64,000 nt of DNA from an uncultured Candidatus Melainabacteria bacterium (GCA_934693235.1 CAKUUY010000001.1:124001-188000), one strand, 5' to 3'; positions 32,923-42,190 are shown, numbered from the stretch's first letter. Translations and numbers: made by a program. The notes: generated by a model not told the origin, from the letters alone.

Positions 32923-34197
32923 TTATAGAGCAGCTTTAGTCGCAGGAACTGAAGCATCATCTAACAAGATAACATAAACAACTTCGCCAGATTTAGCATG
33001 ATATTGAAGACCTTTAGTTACCAAACCAGTAGCTAAACCAACAGCAGCACCAACAGGAGCTCCTATAGCAATACCAGTACCAATTTTGGTCGGATCAGGA
33101 ATAAATGCAAAACCAACACCTGCACCAGTACCAACTGCAGCACCTGAAACTGTGCATAGAGCAAGTTTACCAGCAGTCATCCAAGGACCTTCTTTTAAAG
33201 AATTGTCTTTCGTAAAAGGTTTAGCGTTAAATGCAACTTGTTGACCTGATGGAAGAACAATTTGAGTTAACTGAGGATAAACTCTAGCATTTTTGTTAAA
33301 CCATTTTGGATCTTTGACTTCATTCAATTGAGCAACAAATTTAGTACCCGCAGGAAGAACTAAAGTTCCTTCTTGAGTATTGATATCTTCAGGAGCAACA
33401 AAAGTTACGATATCACCAGCTTGATGTTCTTCTGACTTAAATTTATCTTCAAATGCAACTGCCAAAACGTTCCCTTCAGAAATTACTCTTTCAATGTTAT
33501 TAACTTTAACTTCATTGTTAGGAGCTTTTTTAGTAACAGCCAAATGTTCTACTGAAGTTACACCAATGTATTCTTGCTTAACTAAACCTAATTTTTCTTT
33601 TAATCTAGCTAACAAAACAGCAGCTTCAGCTCTAGACAATTTGTCATTTGGTCTCAATTCTCTTGAATCTGGATAGTTTACGTAAATTCCGTAATTAACA
33701 GTTTTAGCGTATACACTCATAGCCCATGCTGGAACAGTATTAGCATCTTTGAATTGGTTCAAAATAGACTTGTCAGCATTCATATCTTTTGTAATATGGC
33801 TAATTACAGATTGTGCTTCTGACCTCAATACAGTTCTTTCAGGTTGGAAAGTTCCGTCCGGATAGCCATAAACCAAGCCTAATTGTTGAGAACGTAAAAT
33901 GTTTTCATAGTTAGGAGTAGCTTTTGATACATCTGAAAATTTGTTAGAAATGTTTACATTCAAATTTTCATTTGACAATACTTTCAATAGGGCATTAACA
34001 AATTCTATTCTTGTCATGTCTCCTTCAGGATTAAATTGTTTTCCTTTAAGAGTCATAATATCGTTATCTACAACGATGTTGATTTCTTTGTTTGCCCAGT
34101 AATTTTCTCCTACATCAGCAATATTCGCAGCAAATGAAGGTGCAACTGTTAATGATAATAAACCCAAAATCATTAATCCAGAAATAAATTTGTTCAT
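32923..34197 (-). CDS. SLH-domain envelope protein
   Basis: This 424-aa protein has a signal peptide (MNKFISGLMILGLLSLTVAPSFA) and three SLH repeats at about 24-74, 85-135 and 146-198 (for example GLVYGYPDGTFQPERTVLRSEA). The C-terminal half holds a beta domain and a Gly-zipper segment (GAAVGTGAGVGFAF, then GIAIGAPVGAAVGLATGLV) that may insert in or sit against a membrane. SLH domains bind pyruvylated wall polymer, so CsaB (6128-7132) is its likely partner. GAGGAA precedes the ATG. No outer-membrane porin barrel was recognised after the SLH part. Confidence 0.88.
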   Translation of the reverse strand: MNKFISGLMILGLLSLTVAPSFAANIADVGENYWANKEINIVVDNDIMTLKGKQFNPEGDMTRIEFVNALLKVLSNENLNVNISNKFSDVSKATPNYENILRSQQLGLVYGYPDGTFQPERTVLRSEAQSVISHITKDMNADKSILNQFKDANTVPAWAMSVYAKTVNYGIYVNYPDSRELRPNDKLSRAEAAVLLARLKEKLGLVKQEYIGVTSVEHLAVTKKAPNNEVKVNNIERVISEGNVLAVAFEDKFKSEEHQAGDIVTFVAPEDINTQEGTLVLPAGTKFVAQLNEVKDPKWFNKNARVYPQLTQIVLPSGQQVAFNAKPFTKDNSLKEGPWMTAGKLALCTVSGAAVGTGAGVGFAFIPDPTKIGTGIAIGAPVGAAVGLATGLVTKGLQYHAKSGEVVYVILLDDASVPATKAAL

Positions 34198-34316
34198 CTT
34201 TAATTCCTCATATTTACCAGTAAACCTTTTTCGTGTATAATTATATCGTAGATAGAAAAGTTTGTAAACATGTAATTATAAATTTTAATAATTTACCCAA
34301 TTAAGAAAGGAAAAGT

Positions 34317-35762
34317 ATGGATAATTACACTATGACTAAGATTGTTGCGACTCTAGGGCCTGCATCATCTACAAAGGAAAAAATCAGAGAGCTTTTTAAA
34401 GCCGGAGTAACCATGTTCAGATTAAATTCTTCACATGGCGATGTTGAAATGCACAAGCAAAACTTGTCTTACATCAGAGAAATTGAAGAGGAAGAAAAGA
34501 CATTAATTCCTGTATTACTTGACTTACAAGGTCCAAAAATCAGAATTGGAACACTTCCAGAATCAATTGAAATCCATAAGGGTGAAATCCTTAAATTTCG
34601 TCACCAAGCTGAAATCACAGGTGATATTCTTCCTGTAGACTATAAAGGTATGGCTGACGACGTTACACCTGGCGAAAAAATTATGATCGATGATGGTAAA
34701 ATTCAACTTGAAGTAAAAAAAGTTGAAGATAGAGTTATCTTTGCGGAAGTTCTAACAGACGGACTTTTGAAACAAAGAAAAGGTATCAACATTCCGGGGT
34801 CTCAAGGTAGTCTGGACGTATTAACAGCAAGAGACTTAAAATTTGTTGAATTTGCAGCACATGCAGATATAGATTATTTAGGTTTGTCTTTCGTTAGAGA
34901 AGCTTCAGATATTGTTAAATTAAGAGATTTGCTTCACAAGCATGGAAATTATACTGCCAGAATTATTTCTAAAATCGAAAAACCGCAAGCAGTTAATAAT
35001 ATTGATGCAATTATTGAAGTTTCTGACGGTATCATGGTAGCTAGAGGCGACTTGGGTATCGAAATTTCTAACGAAAAAGTACCTATCGTTCAAAAAACTA
35101 TCATCAGAAAAGCTAATGCGAAAAGAAAAGTTGTTATCGTTGCAACACAAATGTTAGATAGCATGATTGAAAACCCAATTCCTACACGTGCAGAAACTTC
35201 TGACGTTGCAAATGCTATTCTTGACGGTACAGACGCAATTATGCTATCAGGCGAAACAGCAGCAGGCGCTTACCCTGTAGAAGCTGTAGCTATGATGAAA
35301 AAAATCGCTGACAATGTTCTTGAATCAACATTCATGAGAAAAAATAAATTCCCAAGAAAAATGATAGAAGAAGAAAAAGATTCTCAAGCAATGGCTATCG
35401 GTATGTCAATCGCAGATATGACAAGAAAAATGCCGGTAAAAGCAGTTATTGCATTGACGGGCAGTGGATTTACAGCATCTATGCTTGCTGAGGGCAAATT
35501 GAGCGTTCCAATTTTCGCGTGCTGTCCGGACAAAAAAGTTTGCCGTAACATCAAATTGTTTAGAGGAGTATACCCTATTCCTTTGAACTACGAAGCTTCT
35601 ATTGATAAAAAATCATTATTAGCTTTAGATGAGTTCTTAATCAGCAAGCTAGGCTTATCAAAAGATGATTTCGTACTAATTACAGGATCAGTTCCTGAAT
35701 TGTTGGTTGGTGGAACAAACTTCATCAAAATTCACAAAATCGGCTTGTTGCAAAAAGACTAG
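34317..35762 (+). CDS. pyk: Pyruvate kinase
   Basis: This 481-aa protein is a full-length pyruvate kinase: TKIVATLGPASS at the start, MFRLNSSHGD, ISKIEKPQAVNNID near 220, GIMVARGDLGIE, QMLDSMIENPIPTRAE, DGTDAIMLSGETAAG, and the C-terminal allosteric-type domain. It makes ATP and pyruvate from phosphoenolpyruvate and ADP. It lacks the extra PEP-utiliser domain seen in some bacteria. AAAGGAA precedes the ATG. A strong terminator follows. Confidence 0.96.
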   Translation: MDNYTMTKIVATLGPASSTKEKIRELFKAGVTMFRLNSSHGDVEMHKQNLSYIREIEEEEKTLIPVLLDLQGPKIRIGTLPESIEIHKGEILKFRHQAEITGDILPVDYKGMADDVTPGEKIMIDDGKIQLEVKKVEDRVIFAEVLTDGLLKQRKGINIPGSQGSLDVLTARDLKFVEFAAHADIDYLGLSFVREASDIVKLRDLLHKHGNYTARIISKIEKPQAVNNIDAIIEVSDGIMVARGDLGIEISNEKVPIVQKTIIRKANAKRKVVIVATQMLDSMIENPIPTRAETSDVANAILDGTDAIMLSGETAAGAYPVEAVAMMKKIADNVLESTFMRKNKFPRKMIEEEKDSQAMAIGMSIADMTRKMPVKAVIALTGSGFTASMLAEGKLSVPIFACCPDKKVCRNIKLFRGVYPIPLNYEASIDKKSLLALDEFLISKLGLSKDDFVLITGSVPELLVGGTNFIKIHKIGLLQKD

Positions 35763-35781
35763 TCTTTAAAAATTCAATAGC

Positions 35782-35815
35782 AAAAAATCCTGATAGAAAA
35801 CTATCAGGATTTTTT
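35782..35815. terminator. Bidirectional terminator after pyk
   Basis: A perfect 15-bp stem AAAAAATCCTGATAG / CTATCAGGATTTTTT with an AAAA loop. It works on both strands. Confidence 0.9.
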
Positions 35816-35822
35816 GTAAAAA

Positions 35823-35960
35823 AGCCCTGTACAGATGTGATTTTGTTACCTGCGTGGTCTCGCAGGTGGGTGAACGCCTCGGATTATCCGTTTCCCACTG
35901 GCGATTATTCAATCGGTGGGTATACTTCACATCCTGTCAGAGTCAATTCTCCCTTTTATA
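35823..35960 (-). ncRNA. Candidate structured non-coding RNA
   Basis: This stretch of ~140 bases is gene-free and more G+C-rich than its flanks. On the minus strand a closing stem (GATGTGA 35834-35840 with TCACATC 35927-35933, extended imperfectly by CTGTACA/CTGTCAG) encloses three hairpins: CCCAC+CGATT with AATCG+GTGGG (35894-35920), CGGA/TCCG (35880-35890) and ACCTGCG/CGCAGGT (35848-35867). The 3' side ends GGGC followed by six Ts. A TATAAA/TTATTATA box lies upstream (about 35955-35962). GTGGG can also pair with a second CCCAC, giving an alternative fold. Size and layout recall 6S RNA, but I cannot identify the family. Confidence 0.5.
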
Positions 35961-36043
35961 ATAAATGTAGGAACAAAATGAGCATCCATACAGAACTATT
36001 TATATCATAACATATTATTTTGGCAATTTCAATATTCTAACAG

Positions 36044-36736
36044 CTACTTACCAAAAATTTGTGCGCCAATATAAATACCAATGAATATTGATAAACAAAT
36101 TACAGCAAAAGGATTTACTATCAGCAAACTTGGAGCATCTTTGCAAAAAATATTCAAAGCAACTACAATTATTCCGATTGCAAGAGCTGTTAAAGAAAAA
36201 GGCATTGTGTTTTTACTATTTCTTATAATTTTTACATTATGGCAAAGCTTATCAGTAGAATACTCATCGACATTTGACAAATTTATTGCTTTATCAAAAG
36301 CATCTTTAGAAATTTGACCATTTGAAAGAAGTTTCTGACACGCTTTTTCATATGCTTTTCTGGTTTGGAATTCAACAAGAGTAAGCATTTGCTCTTGAGA
36401 AAGTTTACTAAACTCAGACTCTTTTCCCATCTCAAAAGCCACATAAGCAACTTTTTGCAAAATACTTTCATGATACATTTTTGGAATGTCTGAACGCAAC
36501 AAATCTACGTATTTATGGAAAGTCCATTCAGAAATCAATTGAGTAAGAGCCTTAGCTGTATCAGGGTTTTCGATAGTATCATCATTAGAAAATGCTTCGC
36601 CTGCGAGATATGTAAAATCATAAACTCTATCTAAAAATTCTTTTTTGTGTTCAGATGCAATATCTTCCGGTATAACTTGTTCTGCTTGCTTTTTTAAATT
36701 TTTTGCAAAACCTTTAAAATCAAATGTTGCTGCCAT
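36044..36736 (-). CDS. Hypothetical membrane-anchored protein, 230 aa
   Basis: The soluble helical N-terminal ~175 residues (MAATFDFKGFAKNLKKQAEQ...) are followed by two C-terminal membrane helices (~182-200 and ~208-227). I chose ATG 36736, preceded by GGAGG at good spacing, rather than the upstream in-frame ATG at 36754. The N-domain probably faces the cytoplasm. No family is recognised. The candidate RNA lies downstream on the same strand. Confidence 0.7.
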   Translation of the reverse strand: MAATFDFKGFAKNLKKQAEQVIPEDIASEHKKEFLDRVYDFTYLAGEAFSNDDTIENPDTAKALTQLISEWTFHKYVDLLRSDIPKMYHESILQKVAYVAFEMGKESEFSKLSQEQMLTLVEFQTRKAYEKACQKLLSNGQISKDAFDKAINLSNVDEYSTDKLCHNVKIIRNSKNTMPFSLTALAIGIIVVALNIFCKDAPSLLIVNPFAVICLSIFIGIYIGAQIFGK

Positions 36737-36839
36737 AAAACCCTCCAAAGGCATTATACCATGTTTTTAACAAGAGGGCAAGCAACAAAACTGAAACGTT
36801 ATATATTTAAACTCGCTCAACTCAAGCATATTTTCAATC

Positions 36840-38318
36840 TTATTCATCCAACCCACAATCTTTAGCTTTTTTATATGCCTTTTCTGCTGATTTGCTATTA
36901 CCTAAAGCCCCGTAAATTTCAGACTGAACTTTAAAACTCCATTTGTCACCACCATCTAACAAAATTGATTTGTTTATTGCTGTTAGAGCTTTCGAATATT
37001 GTTCTAATCTCCCGTATGACAGCGCCATCCAATAGTAAGCTGTACCATTTTCATCTAGCTCAATTGATTTTTCAGCAGCTTCTATTGAATCTTCATATTT
37101 CTCCAAATCAATTAGAATACCTGCTTTTCTACAATATTTATCACTTGTTTTTTCTTTTAATAATGATTTATTTATATAACTTAAAGCTTTGTTAGATTCA
37201 TGACGTCTGTCGTATTCTAACGCCAAAAAATTTTCTATCTCCATATCGTTTGGATATTTTTCATAAAATTTTAACATTACGTTCAATGCTTCATCCGGTT
37301 TATCCATATATTTCAAAATCTTTGATTTCAATTCATATAGATATTCATCATCGTGATTATTCAAAATTGCAAGATTTATATATCTTAAAGCGTTGGAGAA
37401 ATCTTTTAATTCAAGATAACTTAAGGCTATCGTTTTATAGCATTCTTTATAACTATCGTCTTCTTCCAAAATATCTTTTAAAATATCAATCGCTTCTTGA
37501 TAATGATCTCCAATACAAAATAAAATTTCCCCCTTTCTAATTCTATACGGAGGCAATGGATTGATTTTTATAGCTTTGTCAATACATTCTATTATCTTTT
37601 CAGGTGGTAAATTAGTACAATATGGATTTGAAATAAAATAATAATATTGTTCTTTTTTCATAAAAAATTTAGTTAAATTAACACACTGCGTATAAGTTAA
37701 ATTTAGTTTAAGTTTTGAAGCTATTAGTTGGAAAATAATAATAACAAAAACTTTAAACCAATCCATAGAAAGCATCATAAAAGCATTTCTTTTAAATGCT
37801 TTTACAAAACTTTTTAAAGCCATATAAAAATCAAACAATACTTCCAAATAAATAAAAATACAATAACTTAAATATTTAGAAGAGCCATCATCTTCGTGAG
37901 CAAGAACATTTTCTGCATGTTTTTTAACGAGTTTCCATTTTCTATCGGCAAAAACCGGACTACTATAAACGACAGTAGCACAGGCATCCGCTAAGTAGTA
38001 ATCCTCTGGAGCTTTTTCTAATAAATCATTCACGTAATACTCTGCTTTAAAAAACTTTCCTTCTTCATTTAAAATTGATATTGCGACAACATCTGCATAA
38101 TAATAGTTTTTATCAATTTTCTTAGCCTTTAATACATATTTAAAAGCTTTTTTGTTGTCGCCTTTTACAGAATAAGCATCTGCCAAAAACGTATAATTTT
38201 GTGCAGTTTTTTCCCCACTCGAAATTCTTTTTTCCAGCAAATGAATTACACTCCTTGCGGATAAAGGAGAAATTAAAATCTCAGCATCTTTATGAAAAAC
38301 TGTGATATTATCGTACAT
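36840..38318 (-). CDS. Tetratricopeptide repeat protein with possible membrane segment
   Basis: This 492-aa protein has TPR helix pairs at the N-terminus (~15-105) and C-terminus (~240-490), separated by a region with a hydrophobic stretch (WFKVFVIIIFQLIASKL, ~190-206) that may touch or cross a membrane. I chose ATG 38318 with TTGAGG upstream; the longer frame starts at a TTG. There is no signal peptide. The repeats suggest a protein scaffold; partners are unknown. Confidence 0.78.
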   Translation of the reverse strand: MYDNITVFHKDAEILISPLSARSVIHLLEKRISSGEKTAQNYTFLADAYSVKGDNKKAFKYVLKAKKIDKNYYYADVVAISILNEEGKFFKAEYYVNDLLEKAPEDYYLADACATVVYSSPVFADRKWKLVKKHAENVLAHEDDGSSKYLSYCIFIYLEVLFDFYMALKSFVKAFKRNAFMMLSMDWFKVFVIIIFQLIASKLKLNLTYTQCVNLTKFFMKKEQYYYFISNPYCTNLPPEKIIECIDKAIKINPLPPYRIRKGEILFCIGDHYQEAIDILKDILEEDDSYKECYKTIALSYLELKDFSNALRYINLAILNNHDDEYLYELKSKILKYMDKPDEALNVMLKFYEKYPNDMEIENFLALEYDRRHESNKALSYINKSLLKEKTSDKYCRKAGILIDLEKYEDSIEAAEKSIELDENGTAYYWMALSYGRLEQYSKALTAINKSILLDGGDKWSFKVQSEIYGALGNSKSAEKAYKKAKDCGLDE

Positions 38319-38449
38319 AACCAACCTCAAGTAAATTATCGGCAATTGTTACCAAATTCTTTAAACTAATTTACATTAATTTACAATAATATGTTAACAA
38401 ATTTTTAAAACAACCAATATTTTACATAAATAAGGTTAGGAATATATTT

Positions 38450-40630
38450 TTAGTTCATTTTCAATGTCTGTAATGCAATTTTTTCAGCACTATCGGCTCT
38501 TTTTAAAGCAGCGTCAGCTGCCGATAAATCTTCATTTGATTTAACTTGAACCCCCATTGGAGATGGAATATATGTCCTTATTGGTTCTGTTTGGTTTTTA
38601 TTATCATTATTTTTACTACTTGTGTTAGTTGTTTTAGTTGTTATTTGTGTTTGTCCATTTTTGTATTTATCTAACAAGTTTGATTGTCCATTTGTCGAAT
38701 TTTGAGTTGCTGTTTGTTGAGTCACTGTTTGAGTTTGTTGAGCCTGTGGAATTTGCTGTTGCTGTAATTGTTGAGCCTTTTGCATTTGCAAAGCCTGTTC
38801 TTGTTGGTCCTTTACTTTTTGTGCAGCTTCTTCCTCTTTACCCTCATCCAGAAGAGAGTGTTTTGGCTTACCAAATAACAAATGAGAACCTTTTACCGCT
38901 ATTTTGTTAAACATTGGCAACAATACCATCATACCCAATACAATTCTCATTGGATAACCCGCCATTTGTTTCATACCAAATTTAGGATGACGCCATAAGT
39001 CTTTAATTTTTGAGACGAAACCATCTCTAACAATTGCTTTGTTATCATACGGTCGTATTTGTTCCAAACCGACTGTTACAATTCTACCAACAGTTTTGAA
39101 CAATTTTGTAATAGGATTTTTAACTCCGGCATTTAACATTGTTCTTAAATTATCTCGAGAAGCTTTCCAAGCAGCTTCATTTTTAAACAATCCTGCCTTA
39201 GCAGTTTCATTATGTAGTTTTAAGGCATTTCTGTAAGCTTCAACAGCTTTTTTATCCATACCCGCATATTGTAAACCACCAATATGGTGCATTAATTTAA
39301 GAGCAAACGGCATACAAACAAAGAATGCAATCATTTCAGTGAAACGTTCTGCAAACGATTTTGCCTTTTCCGAAAATCCGCCATCTGTTTTAATAGTTTT
39401 GTAAATAACGTCAGCCAAATATCCAGCTTGCATAATCGCTACAAGTTTACCACCAGCAACCCTGTTTGTACTTCCTTCTAGAACCATATTAAAGTATTTT
39501 AAAAAGCCTTTACCAAATGCTGTTTTTGGAAGTTTCTTATCTAACCCTAATCGTTTTACAGCTTGTTCCAATTCAGGATTTTCTTTAGGATTGTAATTTC
39601 CCAAAGATGCAGCAAATTTATTAGCATTTTCTGTTGCATTGACCTCACGTCCAAATATAGTTTTGTTAAATTTGCCTAACGCACTTGAATTTGAACCCCA
39701 AATCCTAGCTTGCATTTTTTGGTTAGCATTATTTGTAGCTTCTAAAATTTCGGGAAGATACTTATGATGGTCTTTCATTATCTTTTCATAAGTTTGAAAA
39801 TCCTTATACCCCCATTCAAAAGCCTTCATATCTTTTAATTTAGCCAACTTTGCTTTGTCATCAAGAGCTTTGAATGCACTTAATTCAGAATTAATTTGTG
39901 CAGGAGTCAAATTCTTTTTTGAATTCTTCAAAATTGTTTCTACTTCAGCATTTTGAAGAATTTCTCTTTTTGCTTCAGGGGTTGTAGCCCTTTGAATTGC
40001 ATCTTTATATTTATTTATTTCATCTGCAGTTGCTCCATAGCAATCAAGATCTTCAGCATGTTTTAATGCACTCATGAATTTTTCGCCATGCTGCGGATAA
40101 TCTTGCATCAAAATTCCTGACATCCCCATATACTGGTCAAGAACCATTCCCAATTCAGGACGAGATGGAGTATCAAAGAAAGCGCGCAAAATGCGAGATT
40201 TATCAATAACTTTAGTTCTCAAGAAATTCTTGAATTTTCCAAAACCACCTGAAACAGACTGACCAAAAGACGATTTTGCCAGTCTACTATCAGTTACATA
40301 ATTTGAAACATTATCTCCAAAATTTCCTACTTTATAAAGAAATGTATCTTCATAATTTCCACGGCATTTTTTGTTGAAATAATCCATACCTTGAGTAATT
40401 GCAAACCAAGTCGGAACTCCTATTGCCGCAGTATAAAGCATTCCTTTAGGGTCTTCAGTTGTTTCAGACATTCTATTTGCAACATAAGAATCTTGAATAT
40501 TTTGCTTCAACAACTCAGGATTTGCCGCTTGCATATTCGGCTGCTGTTGAAAATTAGCTGCCTGCATTTGCGACATAGCTTGAAATTGAGGTATTTGTTG
40601 TGTTTTTTTAGTTACATCATTCTCGAGCAT
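38450..40630 (-). CDS. Large hypothetical protein with membrane segments and Gln-rich tail
   Basis: This 726-aa protein starts at ATG 40630 (AGGG upstream); a longer frame to 40813 lacks a ribosome site and runs into the promoter of the next gene. The N-terminus is Gln/Met/Ala-rich (QFQAMSQMQAANFQQQ). Hydrophobic segments occur near 75-92 (MLYTAAIGVPTWFAI), ~415-440 and ~580-600. The C-terminal tail (~625-700) is Gln/Thr/Asn low complexity. The core is helical and unrecognised. A TATATTATATATA run sits just upstream. It looks like a lineage-specific surface or membrane protein. Confidence 0.72.
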   Translation of the reverse strand: MLENDVTKKTQQIPQFQAMSQMQAANFQQQPNMQAANPELLKQNIQDSYVANRMSETTEDPKGMLYTAAIGVPTWFAITQGMDYFNKKCRGNYEDTFLYKVGNFGDNVSNYVTDSRLAKSSFGQSVSGGFGKFKNFLRTKVIDKSRILRAFFDTPSRPELGMVLDQYMGMSGILMQDYPQHGEKFMSALKHAEDLDCYGATADEINKYKDAIQRATTPEAKREILQNAEVETILKNSKKNLTPAQINSELSAFKALDDKAKLAKLKDMKAFEWGYKDFQTYEKIMKDHHKYLPEILEATNNANQKMQARIWGSNSSALGKFNKTIFGREVNATENANKFAASLGNYNPKENPELEQAVKRLGLDKKLPKTAFGKGFLKYFNMVLEGSTNRVAGGKLVAIMQAGYLADVIYKTIKTDGGFSEKAKSFAERFTEMIAFFVCMPFALKLMHHIGGLQYAGMDKKAVEAYRNALKLHNETAKAGLFKNEAAWKASRDNLRTMLNAGVKNPITKLFKTVGRIVTVGLEQIRPYDNKAIVRDGFVSKIKDLWRHPKFGMKQMAGYPMRIVLGMMVLLPMFNKIAVKGSHLLFGKPKHSLLDEGKEEEAAQKVKDQQEQALQMQKAQQLQQQQIPQAQQTQTVTQQTATQNSTNGQSNLLDKYKNGQTQITTKTTNTSSKNNDNKNQTEPIRTYIPSPMGVQVKSNEDLSAADAALKRADSAEKIALQTLKMN

Positions 40631-40747
40631 AATTATCCATTTTTCCCTATATATAATATAAAAACAAAACCTCTGTAAATATTGCTTTTTTAAAGAATTT
40701 GTAAAGAAATGTAACGAATTAAGACTTTTTTGAAATTTAAAACTTTG

Positions 40748-40770
40748 TATATACTTTATATATACACAAG
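40748..40770 (+). promoter_or_regulatory. Partial copy (D) of the shared upstream element
   Basis: TATATACTTTATATATA matches the first 17 bases of the 25-bp element; the AAGAGTA end is replaced by CACAAG. It lies 30 bp before the 54-aa gene. Confidence 0.5.
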
Positions 40771-40800
40771 CGGTTAATAAGAAGAATGAGAGGCAAATAA

Positions 40801-40965
40801 ATGGCAGTAGCAAATTTAAAGAAAATTGATGACAAATTGAAAAACATTTATGAAAATCAAGTTACAGTCAACAATAATCAGCCATTTGAAGATCGTTCCG
40901 ACTTACTTTTTGCTCAGATGAATTTCATCGCAATGGCAAATAAACAAGCTTTACATTTAATTTAA
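40801..40965 (+). CDS. Small protein, 54 aa
   Basis: The open frame runs from ATG 40801 to TAA 40965, with GAGAGG eight bases upstream, the partial shared element at 40748 and a perfect terminator at 41004. The peptide begins MAVANLKKIDDKLKNIYENQ and ends AMANKQALHLI. It is soluble and helical, with no recognised family. Promoter element, ribosome site and terminator together make a real small gene likely, probably in the same regulon as 5144, 13169 and 15727. Confidence 0.65.
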   Translation: MAVANLKKIDDKLKNIYENQVTVNNNQPFEDRSDLLFAQMNFIAMANKQALHLI

Positions 40966-41003
40966 CATTTTAACTCCAATTAATTTTTCCCCTACAAATT
41001 TTT

Positions 41004-41035
41004 ACCTGATTTCATCACGAAATCAGGTTTTTTTT
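41004..41035 (+). terminator. Terminator of the 54-aa gene
   Basis: A perfect 9-bp stem ACCTGATTT / AAATCAGGT, seven-base loop, then a long T-run. Confidence 0.88.
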
Positions 41036-41043
41036 GCTATAAT
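41035..41043 (+). promoter_or_regulatory. Extended -10 promoter of nadD
   Basis: TGCTATAAT ends six bases before the nadD ATG, so transcription should start at or next to the start codon (leaderless). No ribosome site is present. It directly abuts the T-run of the preceding terminator. Confidence 0.6.
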
Positions 41044-41049
41044 ACGCTT

Positions 41050-41637
41050 ATGAAACTTTGTATTTTTTCAGGAACATTCAACCCAATACACAAAGCTCAT
41101 TTAAAAATGGCTGAATACGTTTTATCACATTATGGATTTGATAAAATTATTTTTATCCCAGCATACAAACCGCCACACAAGAATTATGATGCAGGAATGA
41201 GTCAACACAGATTTAATATGGTTAAGCTTGCAATAGCATATAATCCCCATTTTGAAGTTTCTGATATAGAATTTAAAAGCGAGGAAAAATCTTATTCGTT
41301 CCTTACAGCTTTAAAACTATATGAACAGTATAAAATTGACGGGAAAATACATTTTATAATCGGAACAGATGCATTTGAAAAAATCGAAAGTTGGTATGAA
41401 AGTGACAAATTCAAAAAAATTGTTGATTTTATAGTATTTGTAAGAGAAAATGATACCGTAAACTTAGAATATCTTAAAAAAAAGGGGTATAATTTTGAAT
41501 TTACGCAAATGCCATTTGTTGATATTTCCTCAACCGAGTTGAGAAACAGAGTGCTACAAGGTTTGCCAATAAATAACATTGTTACAAAAGAAGTAGAGGA
41601 GTACATTTATAAGAATGGATTATACAAAAATACTTAA
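41050..41637 (+). CDS. nadD: Nicotinate-nucleotide adenylyltransferase
   Basis: This 195-aa nucleotidyltransferase makes deamido-NAD from nicotinate mononucleotide and ATP. The GTFNPIHKAH motif (8-17), IPAYKPPHK, IIGTDAFEKIESWYE and ISSTELR (the (H/T)xGH and ISSTxIR signatures) are intact. The start lacks a ribosome site and follows an extended -10, so leaderless translation is likely. Its end overlaps yqeK by 23 bp. Confidence 0.94.
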   Translation: MKLCIFSGTFNPIHKAHLKMAEYVLSHYGFDKIIFIPAYKPPHKNYDAGMSQHRFNMVKLAIAYNPHFEVSDIEFKSEEKSYSFLTALKLYEQYKIDGKIHFIIGTDAFEKIESWYESDKFKKIVDFIVFVRENDTVNLEYLKKKGYNFEFTQMPFVDISSTELRNRVLQGLPINNIVTKEVEEYIYKNGLYKNT

Positions 41638-42190
41638 ATGGTTAAAAAAGCAATTAAATGAAAAGAGATATATTCACACATTAGGAACAGCTGATTGCGC
41701 AAAAGAATTAGCAAAACAATTTAGTTTAAATGAAGATAAAGCTTATTTAGCAGGACTTTTGCACGATTGCGCGAAATGTTTTCCTAATGAGGAATTGTTA
41801 GACATAATTCATAAACATCTAGATGTTGAAGAATGTGAAATGCTTAATTATAAAACATTGCACGCACCTGTTAGTGCATATATTGCAGAAACTGAATTCG
41901 GGATTACAGATAAAGAAATCTTATCTGCAATAAGATGGCATACACTTGGCAAACTTGATATGTCTGACTTTGAAAAAATAGTATTTATAGCTGATAAAAT
42001 TGAACCAAACACTAGAGATAAAGAATATTCAGACAAAATAAGAGAACTTTTAACGCAGGAAAACGGTTTAAACAAAGCTTTATTAAAATGTTACAAGGAG
42101 ACAATTAAAAGTCTCGTAAAAAGAGATTTAAAAATTTGCCTTTTAACAGTTGAAATTTACAATAAACTTCAAGATTTAGTTCAAAATTAG
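41615..42190 (+). CDS. yqeK: HD-domain YqeK family hydrolase
   Basis: This 191-aa HD-superfamily protein is of YqeK type (reported symmetrical Ap4A hydrolase): RYIHTLGTADCA, LAGLLHDCAK with the HD pair, TLHAPVSAYIAE, AIRWHTLGK and IVFIADKIEPNTRD. It overlaps nadD by 23 bp, the classic nadD-yqeK arrangement; the usual third member rsfS is elsewhere (17534). GGAG precedes the ATG. Confidence 0.88.
   Translation: MDYTKILKWLKKQLNEKRYIHTLGTADCAKELAKQFSLNEDKAYLAGLLHDCAKCFPNEELLDIIHKHLDVEECEMLNYKTLHAPVSAYIAETEFGITDKEILSAIRWHTLGKLDMSDFEKIVFIADKIEPNTRDKEYSDKIRELLTQENGLNKALLKCYKETIKSLVKRDLKICLLTVEIYNKLQDLVQN

Noticed and set aside
35823..35960. Reading the structured stretch as a tRNA, SRP RNA or T-box
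   Set aside because: No cloverleaf with a T-loop, no SRP tetraloop motif and no T-box sequence could be found; left as an unassigned RNA.
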